A stretch of 64,000 nt of DNA from Streptomyces sp. NBC_01723 (GCF_036246005.1 NZ_CP109171.1:3894001-3958000), one strand, 5' to 3'; shown: positions 32,084-41,743, counted from the first letter of the stretch. Made by a program: numbers and translations. Notes: generated by a model not told the origin, from the sequence alone.

Positions 32084-34267
32084 TCAGCTCGTCGGCTGGG
32101 TGAGGTCGTAGAAGGTGGCCGAGCCGGCCGTGACCTCCTTGAAGTTGGCCTCGACCCAGGAGGTGATCTGCGACGCGGTGCCGGAGTCGCCTCCCATGCC
32201 GCCGCCCATGCCACCGCCGCCGATGAAGTAGTGGATTCTGCCGTCGGCCACGTACTTCTTGAACTGGGCCAGGGTCGGTGACGGGTCCGTGCCGTTGAAG
32301 CCGCCGATCGCCATCACCGGGTCGCCGGTGCTGAGCTGGTAGCTCGCGGCGTTCTGGGAGCCGATCGCGGCGGCCGCCCAGGTGTAGTCCCCGGCGTCCG
32401 TCTCCAGGAGCTTCTTGGCCTCGGAGTCGACCTGGGCGCCGTTGAGCAGCCCGCCCGCGCCGCCGCCCGTCCCGTCGGCGCCCGTGCGGCCGCCTTCGCC
32501 GGTCCGGCCGTTGGGGGTTGTGCCGGTGCCGGGGGTGCCGTTGCCCTGCTGGTTCTGACCGGGACCGGTGCCGCCCCCGCCGCCGGGGAATCCACCGCCG
32601 CCCCCGGGACCGCCCTGGCCCTGGCCCTGCCCCTGCCCGGGTGCGTTCCCGCCGCCGGGGAAACCATCGCCGCCCCGGCCACCGCCCGGGCCGCCCATCA
32701 TGCTCGCGCCGGACGGACCGGCCGTGACGATGGAGCCGCTGTGCCCCTCCCGCACGGTGCTCAGCGTGTACGCCGTCGGCGCCGCCAGCGACGCCACGAG
32801 GCCCAGCCCGGCGACCGCGAGGACGATCCGGCGCCCCAGCCGCCCGGCGAAGACCAGCCCGAGCGCGGCGACCAGGCCTCCGACCAGGACCAGCCACTTC
32901 AGCCACGGCAGGTAGTCCGGCGTGCGGTTGAGCAGCACGTATCCCCACGCCGCGGTCGCCGTGACGGCCGCCGCGAGGGCGAGCGAGGCCCAGATCCGCT
33001 CCCGCCGCTCCCACAGCGCCGCGGCGCCCATGCCGACCACGGCCGCCAGGTAGGGCGCGAGGGCCACCGTGTAGTACTGGTGGAAGATGCCGGCCATGTA
33101 GCTGAAGACGGCCGTGGTCATCAGCAGCGACCCGCCCCAGACCAGGAGGGACCCGCGTGCGGTGTCCGTGCGGCCCGCGCGGCGCGTGGCGACCAGGCCC
33201 GCGACGAGCAGGATCAGGGCGGCCGGCAGCAGCCAGGAGATCTGGCCGCCTATCTCGGAGTTGAACATCCGGTCCCAGCCGGTCTCGCCCCACATCCCGC
33301 CGCCCGCGCCACCGGGGCCCCCGCCGCCGACACTGCCGGTCTCCTCGCCGTTGAGCCGGCCGAGGCCGTTGTAGCCGAAGGTCAGCTCCAGGAAGCTGTT
33401 GTTCTGCGAGCCGCCGACATACGGGCGGGACGACGCGGGCCACAGCTCCACGACCGCGACCCACCAGCCGCCGGAGACGACGATGGCGAGGGCCGCCAGC
33501 GCGAGCTGCCCGAGCCGCCTGCGCAGCCGCACCGGCGCGCAGACGCCGTAGACGAGGGCGAGCGCGGGCAGGATCAGGAAGGCCTGGAGGGTCTTCGCCA
33601 GGAACGCGAAGCCGATCGCGGCCCCCGCCCACACCAGCCACTTGGTCCGGCCGTCCTCCAGCGCCCGTACGACGAGGTAGCAGGCGACGGACATCAGCAG
33701 GGACAGCAGCGCGTCCGGGTTGTTGAAGCGGAACATCAGCGCGGCGACCGGCGTGAGCGCCAGCACCGCACCGGCGATCAGGCCGGCCGCGGGGCTGAAC
33801 CGGCGGCGCACGGCCGCGTACACGACGGCGACCGTCCCGACGCCCATCAGCACCTCGGGGACGAGGATCGACCAGGAGGAGAGCCCGAAGATCCGCACCG
33901 CCAGCGCCATCGGCCACAGGGCGGCCGGGGGCTTGTCGACGGTGATGGCGTTGCCCGCGTCGAGCGAGCCGAAGAAGAACGCCTTCCAGGACTCGCTGCC
34001 CGCCTGCACGGCCGCCGAGTAGAAGGAGTTGGCGTAGCCCGAGGCGCTCAGGTTGTGGAGGTAGAGCAGCGCGGTGGCCAGCAGCAGGCCGAGGAAGGCC
34101 GGGCGGACCCAGCGGGGGTCCTCGGGGCGGCCCCGCCACAGTCCGTGCAGCCGGGACCGGCGGGTGCCGCGGTGCGCGGACGGTGCGCGGGACGGCGGCT
34201 CCCCGTCCTCGACGCCCGGGGTCCGGGTGTCCCCCGCGGGCGCGGGCCGTTCGTAGTGCGTCGTCAT
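32084..34267 (-). CDS. GT39/ArnT-like membrane glycosyltransferase
   Basis: 727 residues from ATG 34267, which overlaps the GT2-GtrA stop as ATGA. A multi-spanning GT-C fold: ASGYANSFYSAAVQAGSESWKAFFFGSLDAGNAITVDKPPAALW carries the luminal Asp and the DKPP motif. FRFNNPDALL and FHQYYTVALAPYLA are also typical. After the last helix, a long Gly/Pro/Gln linker (about 525-610) leads to a small extracytoplasmic domain (AKKLLETDAGDYTWAAAAIGSQNAASYQL to FYDLTQPTS). It should use a polyprenyl-phosphate sugar made by its GT2 neighbour. The acceptor is unknown. Confidence 0.92.
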   Translation of the reverse strand: MTTHYERPAPAGDTRTPGVEDGEPPSRAPSAHRGTRRSRLHGLWRGRPEDPRWVRPAFLGLLLATALLYLHNLSASGYANSFYSAAVQAGSESWKAFFFGSLDAGNAITVDKPPAALWPMALAVRIFGLSSWSILVPEVLMGVGTVAVVYAAVRRRFSPAAGLIAGAVLALTPVAALMFRFNNPDALLSLLMSVACYLVVRALEDGRTKWLVWAGAAIGFAFLAKTLQAFLILPALALVYGVCAPVRLRRRLGQLALAALAIVVSGGWWVAVVELWPASSRPYVGGSQNNSFLELTFGYNGLGRLNGEETGSVGGGGPGGAGGGMWGETGWDRMFNSEIGGQISWLLPAALILLVAGLVATRRAGRTDTARGSLLVWGGSLLMTTAVFSYMAGIFHQYYTVALAPYLAAVVGMGAAALWERRERIWASLALAAAVTATAAWGYVLLNRTPDYLPWLKWLVLVGGLVAALGLVFAGRLGRRIVLAVAGLGLVASLAAPTAYTLSTVREGHSGSIVTAGPSGASMMGGPGGGRGGDGFPGGGNAPGQGQGQGQGGPGGGGGFPGGGGGTGPGQNQQGNGTPGTGTTPNGRTGEGGRTGADGTGGGAGGLLNGAQVDSEAKKLLETDAGDYTWAAAAIGSQNAASYQLSTGDPVMAIGGFNGTDPSPTLAQFKKYVADGRIHYFIGGGGMGGGMGGDSGTASQITSWVEANFKEVTAGSATFYDLTQPTS

Positions 34268-35628
34268 CGTCCGTCCCTCGGGTCGGTGTCGGCGGCGGGG
34301 TGGACCGGCTGGAGGCGCTGGGTCGCGTCGCTCCAGACGAGGTACTGACCGGAAACCCCGGGCTCCGGTATACGGCCGGCGTCGGTGGCCGGCGTCTCCG
34401 GGAACACCCAGGCGCGGAAGAGCAGGAAGCGCAGGACGGTGGCCGCGAGGTTGGCCGCGATCAGCACCGCCAGCTCGGTGGAGTGGTCCGGGTCGGTCGT
34501 CGCCGCGTTCAGGGCGGCGAGCGAGCCGCTGGTCAGCGCGAGACCGATACCGAAGACGACCAGCCCCTGCGCCTGGTGCCGCACGGCACCGCCCCGGCCC
34601 CGCACCCCGAAGGTCAGCCGCCGGTTGGCGGCGGTGTTGGCGACCGCCGAGACCAGCAGGGCGAGCGCGTTGGCGGCCTGGGAGCCGGCGAAGACGCGGA
34701 AGCCGCTGTAGAGGAGCAGGTAGAAGAGGGTGGACAGGACACCCACGACGCAGAACCCGACGAGCTGCCGGGCCAGCCCCTGCGGTACGCCCGTCAGCTC
34801 ACGGTCGCGCGGGTCGTCACCGAAGGGCCGGGCCAGCCGGTCCAGCGGCAGCGATCCGGTGGCCAGCGCCCTGCCGACCCGCCACACGCCCTTGAGGTCG
34901 TCGGTCGCGGTCCGGACGATGTGCACGGTGGAGTCGGGGTCGTCGACCCAGTCGACCGGGACCTCGTGGATCCGGCACCCGGCACGCTCGGCGAGCACCA
35001 GCATCTCGGTGTCGAAGAACCAGCCGGTGTCCTCCACCAGCGGCAGCAGTACCTGAGCGACGTCCCGGCGGATCGCCTTGAAGCCGCACTGGGCGTCGGA
35101 GAAGCGGGCCTGGAGGGAGCCGCGCAGGATGAGGTTGTAGGTGCGGGAGATGAACTCCCGCTTGGCGCCGCGCACCACCCGCGAGCTGCGGGCGAGCCGC
35201 GAGCCGATCGCGAGGTCGGAGTGTCCGGAGATCAGCGGCGCCACCAGGGGCAGCAGCGCGTTGAGGTCGGTGGAGAGGTCCACGTCCATGTAGGCGAGGA
35301 CCGGGGCGTCCGAGGCGGACCAGACGGTCCGCAGGGCCCGGCCCCGGCCCTTCTGCTCAAGGCGGACGGACCTGACCTCCACGAGGTCCGCCGCCAGCCG
35401 GGCCGCGACGTGCGCGGTGGCGTCGGTGGAGGCGTTGTCCGCGACGGTGATGCGGAAGGCGTAGGGGAACGTCCGGGTGAGGTGCTCGTGCAGCCGCAGG
35501 ACGCACGGCCGCAGGTCCTTCTCCTCGTTGTAGACGGGGACCACTACGTCCAGGACAGGCGTACCGGCTCCTGTGGCCGGGAGATGCTCCCGCGCCGGCA
35601 GGGAGCCGGGAGAAGAGTCGGTTCGCAT
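34264..35628 (-). CDS. GT2 polyprenyl-phosphate glycosyltransferase fused to GtrA
   Basis: 454 residues from ATG 35628. The N-terminal GT2 domain is DPM1-like: VLDVVVPVYNEEKDL, ADNASTDAT, and LAYMDVDLSTDLNALLPLV (the DxD equivalent). SDAQCGFKAIRRDVA and FFDTEMLVLAER follow. From about residue 295, four helices form a GtrA domain (LVGFCVVGVLSTLFYLLLYSGFRV, NTAANRRLTFG, FRAWVFPE). The protein should load a sugar on a polyprenyl phosphate and help flip it. It sits 14 nt after the sensor kinase and overlaps the GT39 gene, so all belong to one operon. Confidence 0.93.
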   Translation of the reverse strand: MRTDSSPGSLPAREHLPATGAGTPVLDVVVPVYNEEKDLRPCVLRLHEHLTRTFPYAFRITVADNASTDATAHVAARLAADLVEVRSVRLEQKGRGRALRTVWSASDAPVLAYMDVDLSTDLNALLPLVAPLISGHSDLAIGSRLARSSRVVRGAKREFISRTYNLILRGSLQARFSDAQCGFKAIRRDVAQVLLPLVEDTGWFFDTEMLVLAERAGCRIHEVPVDWVDDPDSTVHIVRTATDDLKGVWRVGRALATGSLPLDRLARPFGDDPRDRELTGVPQGLARQLVGFCVVGVLSTLFYLLLYSGFRVFAGSQAANALALLVSAVANTAANRRLTFGVRGRGGAVRHQAQGLVVFGIGLALTSGSLAALNAATTDPDHSTELAVLIAANLAATVLRFLLFRAWVFPETPATDAGRIPEPGVSGQYLVWSDATQRLQPVHPAADTDPRDGR

Positions 35629-35642
35629 GGGACCGACTCTGC

Positions 35643-37190
35643 TCAACTCCCCTGTCGCACCCGTGTGGTGAGGCTGTGCCGCGCCTGTGAGTGCGCCCGG
35701 TCGCCGGCCTGGTCCGGCGACGCGGGCAGACGCACGGTGAAGACCGTCCGCCCCGGCACGCTCGTGACCGTCACACCGCCGCCGTGCGCGGTCGTCACGG
35801 CGTGCACGATGGCGAGCCCGAGCCCCGTCGAGCCGGTGGCCCGGGAGCGCGCGGAGTCGCCCCGCGCGAACCGTTCGAAGACGTGCGGCAGCAACTCCGC
35901 GGGGATCCCGGGCCCGTTGTCCTCGACGGCCACGCACAGCCACCCGCCGCTCGCCCGCACGCGCGCGGTGACGGTGGTGCCGGGCGGGGTGTGGTTGCGG
36001 GCGTTGCCCAGGAGGTTGACCAGCACCTGCTGGAGGCGGGCGGCGTCCGCCGAGACCGGTGCCGGTTCCTCGGGCAGATCGAGCCGCCAGTTGTGGTCGA
36101 GCCCGGCCGCGCGGGCGTCGCTGACGGAGTCCACGACCAGCGGTACGAGGTCGGTCCGCTCGAACCGCAACGGCCGCCCGGCGTCCAGGCGGGCGAGCAG
36201 CAGCAGATCCTCGACCAGGAGGGTCATCCGCCCGGCCTCGGACTCGATACGGCCGAGGGCGTGCCGGGTGTCGGGGCCTACCCGTTCGCCTCCCCTGCGG
36301 GTGAGTTCGGCGTACCCGCGGATGGAGGACAGCGGGGTGCGCAGCTCGTGGCTGGCGTCCGCGACGAACTGCCGTACCCGGGTCTCGCTCTCCTGCCGTG
36401 CGTGCAGCGCCCCGTGCACGTGGTCGAGCATCCGGTTGAGGGCGGACCCGACCCGGCCGACCTCGGTGTGCGGGTCGCACTCGGACTCCGGGACGCGTTC
36501 GTCGAGGTTCACCTCGCCCGCGTGGAGGGGGAGTTCGGAGACCCGGCCGGCGGTGGCGGCGACCCGGCGCAGGGGGCGGGTGGCGACGCCGACGATGACG
36601 GTCCCGGCGAGGGAGGCGGCGATGAGACCGGCGGCGGTGACGCTGGCCTCCACCAGGATCAGGGTGTTGACGGTGCTGGTGACCTCGGAGGTCGGAACGG
36701 CGGCGTAGTAGCCGTCCTTGTACTCCACGCGGTAGTCGCCGAGGTCGCCGATCTCGACGGTGTGCCGGTCGCCGTCCCGGGGAACGGACGCCAGCGCGGC
36801 GCGCTCCGCCTCGGTGAGGGCGACCGGGCTGGTGCCGCTGAAGTTGGTGCTGTCGTCGTCCTTCTCGCCGTACTTGGCGTCGACGACGGCACCGTCCCGG
36901 ACCTCGGCGACGATCGTGCCGCGGGGCTGCGGTCCGCGGGTGACGAACTCGTCGAGGTCCATCCGCTGAGGGACCCCGACGCCCGGCTGGCGGTCGCCGG
37001 GCGGCCCGAACCCGGACACCCGCATCGCGACCTCGTCCACCTGCTTGTCCAGCTGCTCGTACAGGTGGGAGCGCAGCGCCACCGTCGTCACGGTCCCGAT
37101 CACCGCGCAGACCACGGCGATCAGCGCCACCGACGCGACGACGAGCCGGGTCCGCAGGGTGCGCGGCCGCGGTCGTCGCCGTCGGCTCAT
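35643..37190 (-). CDS. Two-component sensor histidine kinase
   Basis: 515 residues from ATG 37190, overlapping the response-regulator stop by ATGA. TM1 at about 18-40, an extracytoplasmic sensor of about 140 residues, TM2 near VEASVTAAGLIAASLAGTVIVG, then HAMP (RPLRRVAATAGRV). H-box FVADASHELRTPLSSIRGYAEL carries the phospho-His. N-box LLGNARNHTPPGT, G1 VEDNGPGIP, F-box HVFERFARGD, G2 GSTGLGLAIVHAV. All catalytic boxes are intact. The stimulus is unknown. Context implies control of an envelope glycosylation step. Confidence 0.95.
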   Translation of the reverse strand: MSRRRRPRPRTLRTRLVVASVALIAVVCAVIGTVTTVALRSHLYEQLDKQVDEVAMRVSGFGPPGDRQPGVGVPQRMDLDEFVTRGPQPRGTIVAEVRDGAVVDAKYGEKDDDSTNFSGTSPVALTEAERAALASVPRDGDRHTVEIGDLGDYRVEYKDGYYAAVPTSEVTSTVNTLILVEASVTAAGLIAASLAGTVIVGVATRPLRRVAATAGRVSELPLHAGEVNLDERVPESECDPHTEVGRVGSALNRMLDHVHGALHARQESETRVRQFVADASHELRTPLSSIRGYAELTRRGGERVGPDTRHALGRIESEAGRMTLLVEDLLLLARLDAGRPLRFERTDLVPLVVDSVSDARAAGLDHNWRLDLPEEPAPVSADAARLQQVLVNLLGNARNHTPPGTTVTARVRASGGWLCVAVEDNGPGIPAELLPHVFERFARGDSARSRATGSTGLGLAIVHAVTTAHGGGVTVTSVPGRTVFTVRLPASPDQAGDRAHSQARHSLTTRVRQGS

Positions 37191-37927
37191 GAGACGGCGG
37201 GCTTGATCAGGTAACCGGCTCCGCGCCGGGTGTGGATCATCGGCTCGCGTCCGGCGTCGATCTTCCGCCGCAGGTACGAGATGTACAGCTCGACGACGTT
37301 GGCCTGACCGCCGAAGTCGTACGACCACACGCGGTCCAGGATCTGCGCCTTGCTCAGCACGCGCCGCGGGTTGCGCATCAGGAACCGCAGCAGCTCGAAC
37401 TCGGTGGCGGTGAGGTGGATGCCGTCGCCGCCCCGGGTGACCTCGTGGCTGTCCTCGTCCAGCGTGAGGTCGCCGACGACGAGGACGGACTCGGAACGCC
37501 GGTCGGCGGCGCCCGAGCGCCGGATCAGGCCGCGCAGCCGGGCGACGACCTCCTCCAGACTGAACGGCTTGGTGACGTAGTCGTCCCCGCCGGCGGTCAG
37601 CCCGGCGATCCGGTCCTCGACCGCGTCCTTGGCGGTCAGGAACAGCACCGGCACGTCCGGCAGGTCGCGGCGCAGCCGCCCCAGCACGCTCAGGCCGTCC
37701 ATGTCGGGCAGCATCATGTCCAGCACGACGGCGTCGGGCCGGAAGTCCCGCGCGGACTGGACGGCGCCGTGGCCGTCACCGGCGCTGCGGATCTGCCAGC
37801 CCTCGTAGCGCAGGGCCATGGAGAGCAGCTCGGTGATGGACTGCTCGTCGTCCACCACAAGCACCCGGACGGGGCTCCCGTCCGACCTCAGCAGTTCGGT
37901 GCGCCCCTGGGGCGAGGTCGTGGTCAT
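37187..37927 (-). CDS. OmpR/PhoB-family response regulator
   Basis: 246 residues from ATG 37927. Receiver: VRVLVVDDEQSITELLSMAL (acidic pair), phospho-acceptor Asp in VVLDMMLPDMDG, FLTAKD, and the conserved Lys in YVTKPFSLEE. Winged-helix output: DLTLDEDSHEVTRGGDGIHLTATEFELLRFLMRNPRRVLSKAQILDRVWSYDFGGQANVVELYISYLRRKID ending in HTRRGAGYLIK. First gene of the operon with the kinase and two glycosyltransferase genes. Confidence 0.96.
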   Translation of the reverse strand: MTTTSPQGRTELLRSDGSPVRVLVVDDEQSITELLSMALRYEGWQIRSAGDGHGAVQSARDFRPDAVVLDMMLPDMDGLSVLGRLRRDLPDVPVLFLTAKDAVEDRIAGLTAGGDDYVTKPFSLEEVVARLRGLIRRSGAADRRSESVLVVGDLTLDEDSHEVTRGGDGIHLTATEFELLRFLMRNPRRVLSKAQILDRVWSYDFGGQANVVELYISYLRRKIDAGREPMIHTRRGAGYLIKPAVS

Positions 37928-38001
37928 ACCGGAGACGATGGCGGGGCGCTCTGAGAACGTCCTTTCCCCAACCTGTGATTTGTCTGAGAAACCGCCGCGT
38001 C

Positions 38002-38892
38002 TCAGCCCTCCCCCAGTCCGAACAACCGGGCCCCGTTGTCGTGGCACACCCCCCGCAGCCACGCGTCCCCCAGGTCCAGCCGCTCCAGGGCGTGCAGCTG
38101 GTGCAGGTAGGGGTACGGGACGTTGGGAAAGTCCGACCCGAGCAGGATCCGGTCGCCGAGGTCCGCCAGCCTGGGCAGCGCCCGGCGGGGAAAGGGCGCG
38201 AGGCGTTCGCTGAAGTCGGTGAAGGCCATGGTCGTGTCCAGCCGCACCTCGCCGTACCGCTCGGCGAGGTCGAGGAAGTCCTCGTACTCGGGCATCCCGA
38301 GGTGCGCGACGATCAGCCGCAGCCGGGGGTGCCGGGCCAGCACCCGGGCGATCGGCTCGGGCCCGGTGTGCTTGCCGGGCGCGGGCCCCGACCCGCAGTG
38401 GACGACGACCGGGACCCCCGCCTCCGCGAGCACGCCCCAGGCCGCGTCGAGGAGTTCGTCGGCCGGGTCGTACGCCCCCACCTGCACGTGCGCCTTGAAG
38501 ACCCGCGCCCCCGACTCGACGGCCCGCCGGACGTACGCCTCGACGCCCGGCTCGGGGAAGAGGGTGGAGGTGTGCAGGCAGTCGGGTGTGCGGCGGGCGA
38601 AGTCCACCGCCCAGCCGTTCAGCCACTCGGCCATCCCGGCCTTGTGCGGGTACAGCATGGCCGTGAAGGCCCGCACGCCGAACTCCCGCAGCAGCGCCGC
38701 GCGTTCGCCCTCCTCCTGCCGGTAGGTGATCGGCCATTCGAATCCGCCGGTCAGCGGGCCGAGGCCGTCGAAGTAGGCCCAGACCTTGGCCAGCACCCGC
38801 TCGGGCATGAAGTGGGTGTGCACGTCGACCAGCCCGGGCAGCCCGAGCCCCTCCCAGAACCGCCGGACCTGCCCGGCCTCGTGATCACTCAT
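38002..38892 (-). CDS. Amidohydrolase 2-family metal-dependent hydrolase
   Basis: 296 residues from ATG 38892. TIM-barrel with the metal motif VDVHTHFMPERVL near residue 22. VFKAHVQVGAYDP, VVVHCGSGPAPGKHTG, IVAHLGMPEYEDFLDLAERYGEVRLDT and LGSDFPNVPYPYLHQL place the other metal and base residues. This family includes ACMSD-like decarboxylases and lactonases. The exact substrate cannot be assigned. Monocistronic, 74 nt from the response-regulator gene and on the same strand. Confidence 0.9.
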   Translation of the reverse strand: MSDHEAGQVRRFWEGLGLPGLVDVHTHFMPERVLAKVWAYFDGLGPLTGGFEWPITYRQEEGERAALLREFGVRAFTAMLYPHKAGMAEWLNGWAVDFARRTPDCLHTSTLFPEPGVEAYVRRAVESGARVFKAHVQVGAYDPADELLDAAWGVLAEAGVPVVVHCGSGPAPGKHTGPEPIARVLARHPRLRLIVAHLGMPEYEDFLDLAERYGEVRLDTTMAFTDFSERLAPFPRRALPRLADLGDRILLGSDFPNVPYPYLHQLHALERLDLGDAWLRGVCHDNGARLFGLGEG

Positions 38893-38933
38893 GGGGCCAC
38901 GATCGCGCCCGGCCCGCCGCCGGACAAGGGGTC

Positions 38934-39815
38934 TCAGAACAGCTCGTCCTGGACCCCGGCCGCCTCCCTGTACTCACGCACCGGCACGGCACAGGGCTCC
39001 CCGCCGGCGGACACCAGCTCCCACCCCGTCATCAGCCGGGTGTCGAGGACGACGACCCCGCGCTCCGTCGCCAGATGCAGATCCGGCCCGGCGGCCGCCA
39101 CCAGCGCGCCCCCGATCGCCCCGCCGGCCACCAGCTCGGCCACCTCTCCCACGGCGGCCGGGCACCGGTCCGGACCCTCGATCCCGAAGACGCCCGCGTG
39201 GTCCACACCCCGGAACGGCTCCGGCGTCAGCGACTCCGGCCAGCCGCCGAGCGCCACCGCCCGCGCGTGCAGCTCCGCGATCTCGGCCGACCGCTCCGCC
39301 TCCGTCCCGGGCAGCGCGGCGCGCACCGCCCGCTTGTGGGCGTACGGAATCCGGTCCGGGACGCCCAGCGCCGCCCGTAGCAACTCCTCGGTCCGGCGCG
39401 CGGCCATCAGGGGCCCGCGGCCCAGCCAGCTGAAGCAGACGGCCCCCTGCTCCAGCAGCCGGGCCGGGCCCCGCGCCTGCGCGGTGATCCCCACCTTGAC
39501 CAGGCCGGGCCCGAACCAGGCCAGGTAGACGCGGTACGGCCGCGGGTCGTCCGCGATGGTGTCGGCGGCCACGGAGTGCGCCCGGTCCAGCCGCGCGCAC
39601 TCCTCGCACCGCGCCCCCGTGCTCCGCCCCGGCACAGGGGCGCGCACCGGGCACGCGTTCCCCCGTGCTCCCACGCAGTTCCGGACACCCCCCTCGGTGA
39701 CCGCGAAGGCCACCCGTCTCCCCCGGGTCAGGGCACTGCTCCGACCCCCGGCCCACGTCAGCACCGGACCCTCACCCGTCCAGCGCAGCCCCGCGCACTT
39801 CCATGCCTGTGCCAT
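38934..39815 (-). CDS. DUF2797 family protein
   Basis: 293 residues from ATG 39815. A Cys-rich N-terminal half (KCAGLRW, NCVGARGNACPVRAP, GARCEECARLDRAH) suggests a zinc ribbon. RPYRVYLAWFGPGLVKVGITAQARGPARLLEQGAVCFSWLGRGPLMAARRTEELLRAALGVPDRI follows and resembles a GIY-YIG-like core (Y-x-A, KVGIT, R). The family is conserved in actinobacteria without a proven role. It is divergent from the HxlR gene across only 46 nt, so the two may share control. Confidence 0.88.
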   Translation of the reverse strand: MAQAWKCAGLRWTGEGPVLTWAGGRSSALTRGRRVAFAVTEGGVRNCVGARGNACPVRAPVPGRSTGARCEECARLDRAHSVAADTIADDPRPYRVYLAWFGPGLVKVGITAQARGPARLLEQGAVCFSWLGRGPLMAARRTEELLRAALGVPDRIPYAHKRAVRAALPGTEAERSAEIAELHARAVALGGWPESLTPEPFRGVDHAGVFGIEGPDRCPAAVGEVAELVAGGAIGGALVAAAGPDLHLATERGVVVLDTRLMTGWELVSAGGEPCAVPVREYREAAGVQDELF

Positions 39816-39861
39816 CACCGTCGAGACTAGAGGCCACCACTGACAACGGCGGAAGTACCGT

Positions 39862-40221
39862 ATGGACATGGCAGACATCGACCCGCTGTGCCCCGAGCGC
39901 CTGGTCATGGAGCACGTCACCAGCCGCTGGGGCACGCTGGCCCTGATCGCGCTGCTGGAGCGCCCCTACCGCTTCAGCGAGCTGCGCCGCGAGATCGGCA
40001 GCGTCAGCGAGAAGATGCTGGCGCAGACCCTGCGCACCCTGGAGCGCGACGGCCTGGTCCACCGGGACGCCAAGCCGGTCATCCCGCCCCGCGTCGACTA
40101 CTCCCTGACCGCCCTCGGCCGCGAGGCCGCCGAGCAGGTCAGGGACCTGGCGCTGTGGACGGAGCGGCGGATGGCGGCGGTCGAGCGGGCCCGCGAGGCG
40201 TACGACGCCGCGGGAGCCTGA
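39862..40221 (+). CDS. HxlR-family transcriptional regulator
   Basis: 119 residues from ATG 39862; ATG 39868 is possible. PLCPERLVMEHVTSRWGTLALIALLERPYRFSELRREIGSVSEKMLAQTLRTLERDGLVHRDAKPVIPPRVDYSLTALGREAAEQVRDLALWTERR is a full HxlR winged helix. The early Cys (residue 10) is the position used for aldehyde or thiol sensing in some members (known of the family, inferred here). Divergent from the DUF2797 gene. Confidence 0.93.
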   Translation: MDMADIDPLCPERLVMEHVTSRWGTLALIALLERPYRFSELRREIGSVSEKMLAQTLRTLERDGLVHRDAKPVIPPRVDYSLTALGREAAEQVRDLALWTERRMAAVERAREAYDAAGA

Positions 40222-40255
40222 ACCAACACCGCCGCCGCAACCACCGCCTCCGGCG

Positions 40256-41743
40256 TCACTGCTGGAGGACCGCCTTCATGACGCTCTTGGCGATCGGCGC
40301 GCCGAGACCGCCACCGGAGATGTCCTCACGGGAGATGTCCATGTCGGTCGGGTCGATGAAGACGGCCACGGCGACGGAGGACCCGTCGTCCTTCTTGCCG
40401 TAGGAGACGAACCAGCCGTAGGGCACCTCGTCGTTCACGTTGACACCGCGCTGCGCGGTACCGGTCTTGCCGCCGACCGTGATGCCCTCGATCTGGGCGC
40501 GGCGGGCGCTGCCCTCCTTGGCGGTGAACTCCATCATCTCCTGGACCTTCTGCGCGGTCTCGGCGGAGACGGCCTCGCTCATCACCTTGGGCTCGGTCTT
40601 CTCCAGCGTGCCGAGATCCGGTCCCTTGACCTCGTCGACGATGTACGGCTGCATCACCTTGCCGTCGTTGGCCAGCCCGGCGGTGACCATGGCCATCTGC
40701 ATCGGCGTACTGGTCAGGCTGCCCTGCCCCATGCCGGTGAGCGCGGTGCCCGGCGCGTCGAGGTCCTCCGGGTAGAGGCTCTTGGAGGCGAGCAGGTCGC
40801 CGAAGTCCTCGGAGTAGACGTTCTCGTTGAACCCGAACTTCTGCGCCGTCTCGCGCATCTTGTCCTGCCCCAGCTTGGAGGCGGCGTCCAGGAAGACGTT
40901 GTTGCAGGAGTACTGCATGGCGGTCTTCATCGAGGCCTTGTTGCAGACCGCGTCGCCGGCCTCGCTGCCGATCTTGTTGCTGGCCTGCGGCAGCTGGTAG
41001 GGGGAGGCGGCGTCCGTGCGGGCGTCGACGTCCGTGACGACCCCGTGCTCCAGGGCGGCGGCCGCGGTGAGGATCTTGAAGGTCGAGCCCGGCGGGTAGG
41101 TCTCGCGCAGCGCGCGGTTGGCCAGCGGCTTGTTCTTCTGCTTGTCCAGCGCCACGAAGCGGTCGGACTCCTTGAAGGTGCTGCCCGCGAACTTCGACGG
41201 ATCGTAGGAGGGCGCCGAGACCAGCGCCAGCACCTTCCCCGTCTGCGGGTCCAGCGCGACCACGGCGCCCCGGGCGCCCTTCAGGTCGGTCAGCCCGTCC
41301 CAGGCGGCCTTCTGTGCCTTCGGGTCGATGGTGGTGACCACCGAGCCGGCCCGCCGTCCCTCACCACTGACGACGTCGGCGAACCGCTGGAAGGCCAGCC
41401 GGTCGTCCTTGCCGGTGAGGATGCCGTCGTAGGTCTTCTCCAGCAGCGTCATGCCCTGGGCCTGCGACGCGTATCCCGTCACCGGCGCGTACATCGGCCC
41501 GTTGGTGTAGGTGCGCTTGAACTTGAGGTCGGTGCCGTTCACCTCGGCGGAGCCGGTGATGGCCCGGCCGCCGACGACGATGTCGCCGCGTGGGGTGGCG
41601 AACTGCTCGATCTGGACCCGTCGGTTCTTGTCGTCGGAGGCGAGCTCCGGGGCACGGACGTACTGCAGCCAGTTCGCCCGGATCAGCAGACCGAGCACCA
41701 GCAGCCCGCAGAAGATCGCCACGGCCCTCAGCGGCTTGTTCAC
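40256..41743 (-). CDS. Class B penicillin-binding protein (transpeptidase)
   Basis: 495 residues from GTG 41743 with GGAGG 7 nt upstream. One N-terminal anchor (AVAIFCGLLVLGLLIRANWLQYVR), a dimerisation domain with NRRVQIEQFATPRGDIVVGG, then the transpeptidase: SxxK in PPGSTFKILTAA, SxN in QYSCNNVF, KTG in VGGKTGTAQRG. Similar in size and order to actinobacterial PBPA-type proteins that build peptidoglycan in division or polar growth. No glycosyltransferase or PASTA domains. Monocistronic. The FtsW/RodA partner gene often linked to PBPA is not adjacent. Confidence 0.95.
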   Translation of the reverse strand: MNKPLRAVAIFCGLLVLGLLIRANWLQYVRAPELASDDKNRRVQIEQFATPRGDIVVGGRAITGSAEVNGTDLKFKRTYTNGPMYAPVTGYASQAQGMTLLEKTYDGILTGKDDRLAFQRFADVVSGEGRRAGSVVTTIDPKAQKAAWDGLTDLKGARGAVVALDPQTGKVLALVSAPSYDPSKFAGSTFKESDRFVALDKQKNKPLANRALRETYPPGSTFKILTAAAALEHGVVTDVDARTDAASPYQLPQASNKIGSEAGDAVCNKASMKTAMQYSCNNVFLDAASKLGQDKMRETAQKFGFNENVYSEDFGDLLASKSLYPEDLDAPGTALTGMGQGSLTSTPMQMAMVTAGLANDGKVMQPYIVDEVKGPDLGTLEKTEPKVMSEAVSAETAQKVQEMMEFTAKEGSARRAQIEGITVGGKTGTAQRGVNVNDEVPYGWFVSYGKKDDGSSVAVAVFIDPTDMDISREDISGGGLGAPIAKSVMKAVLQQ

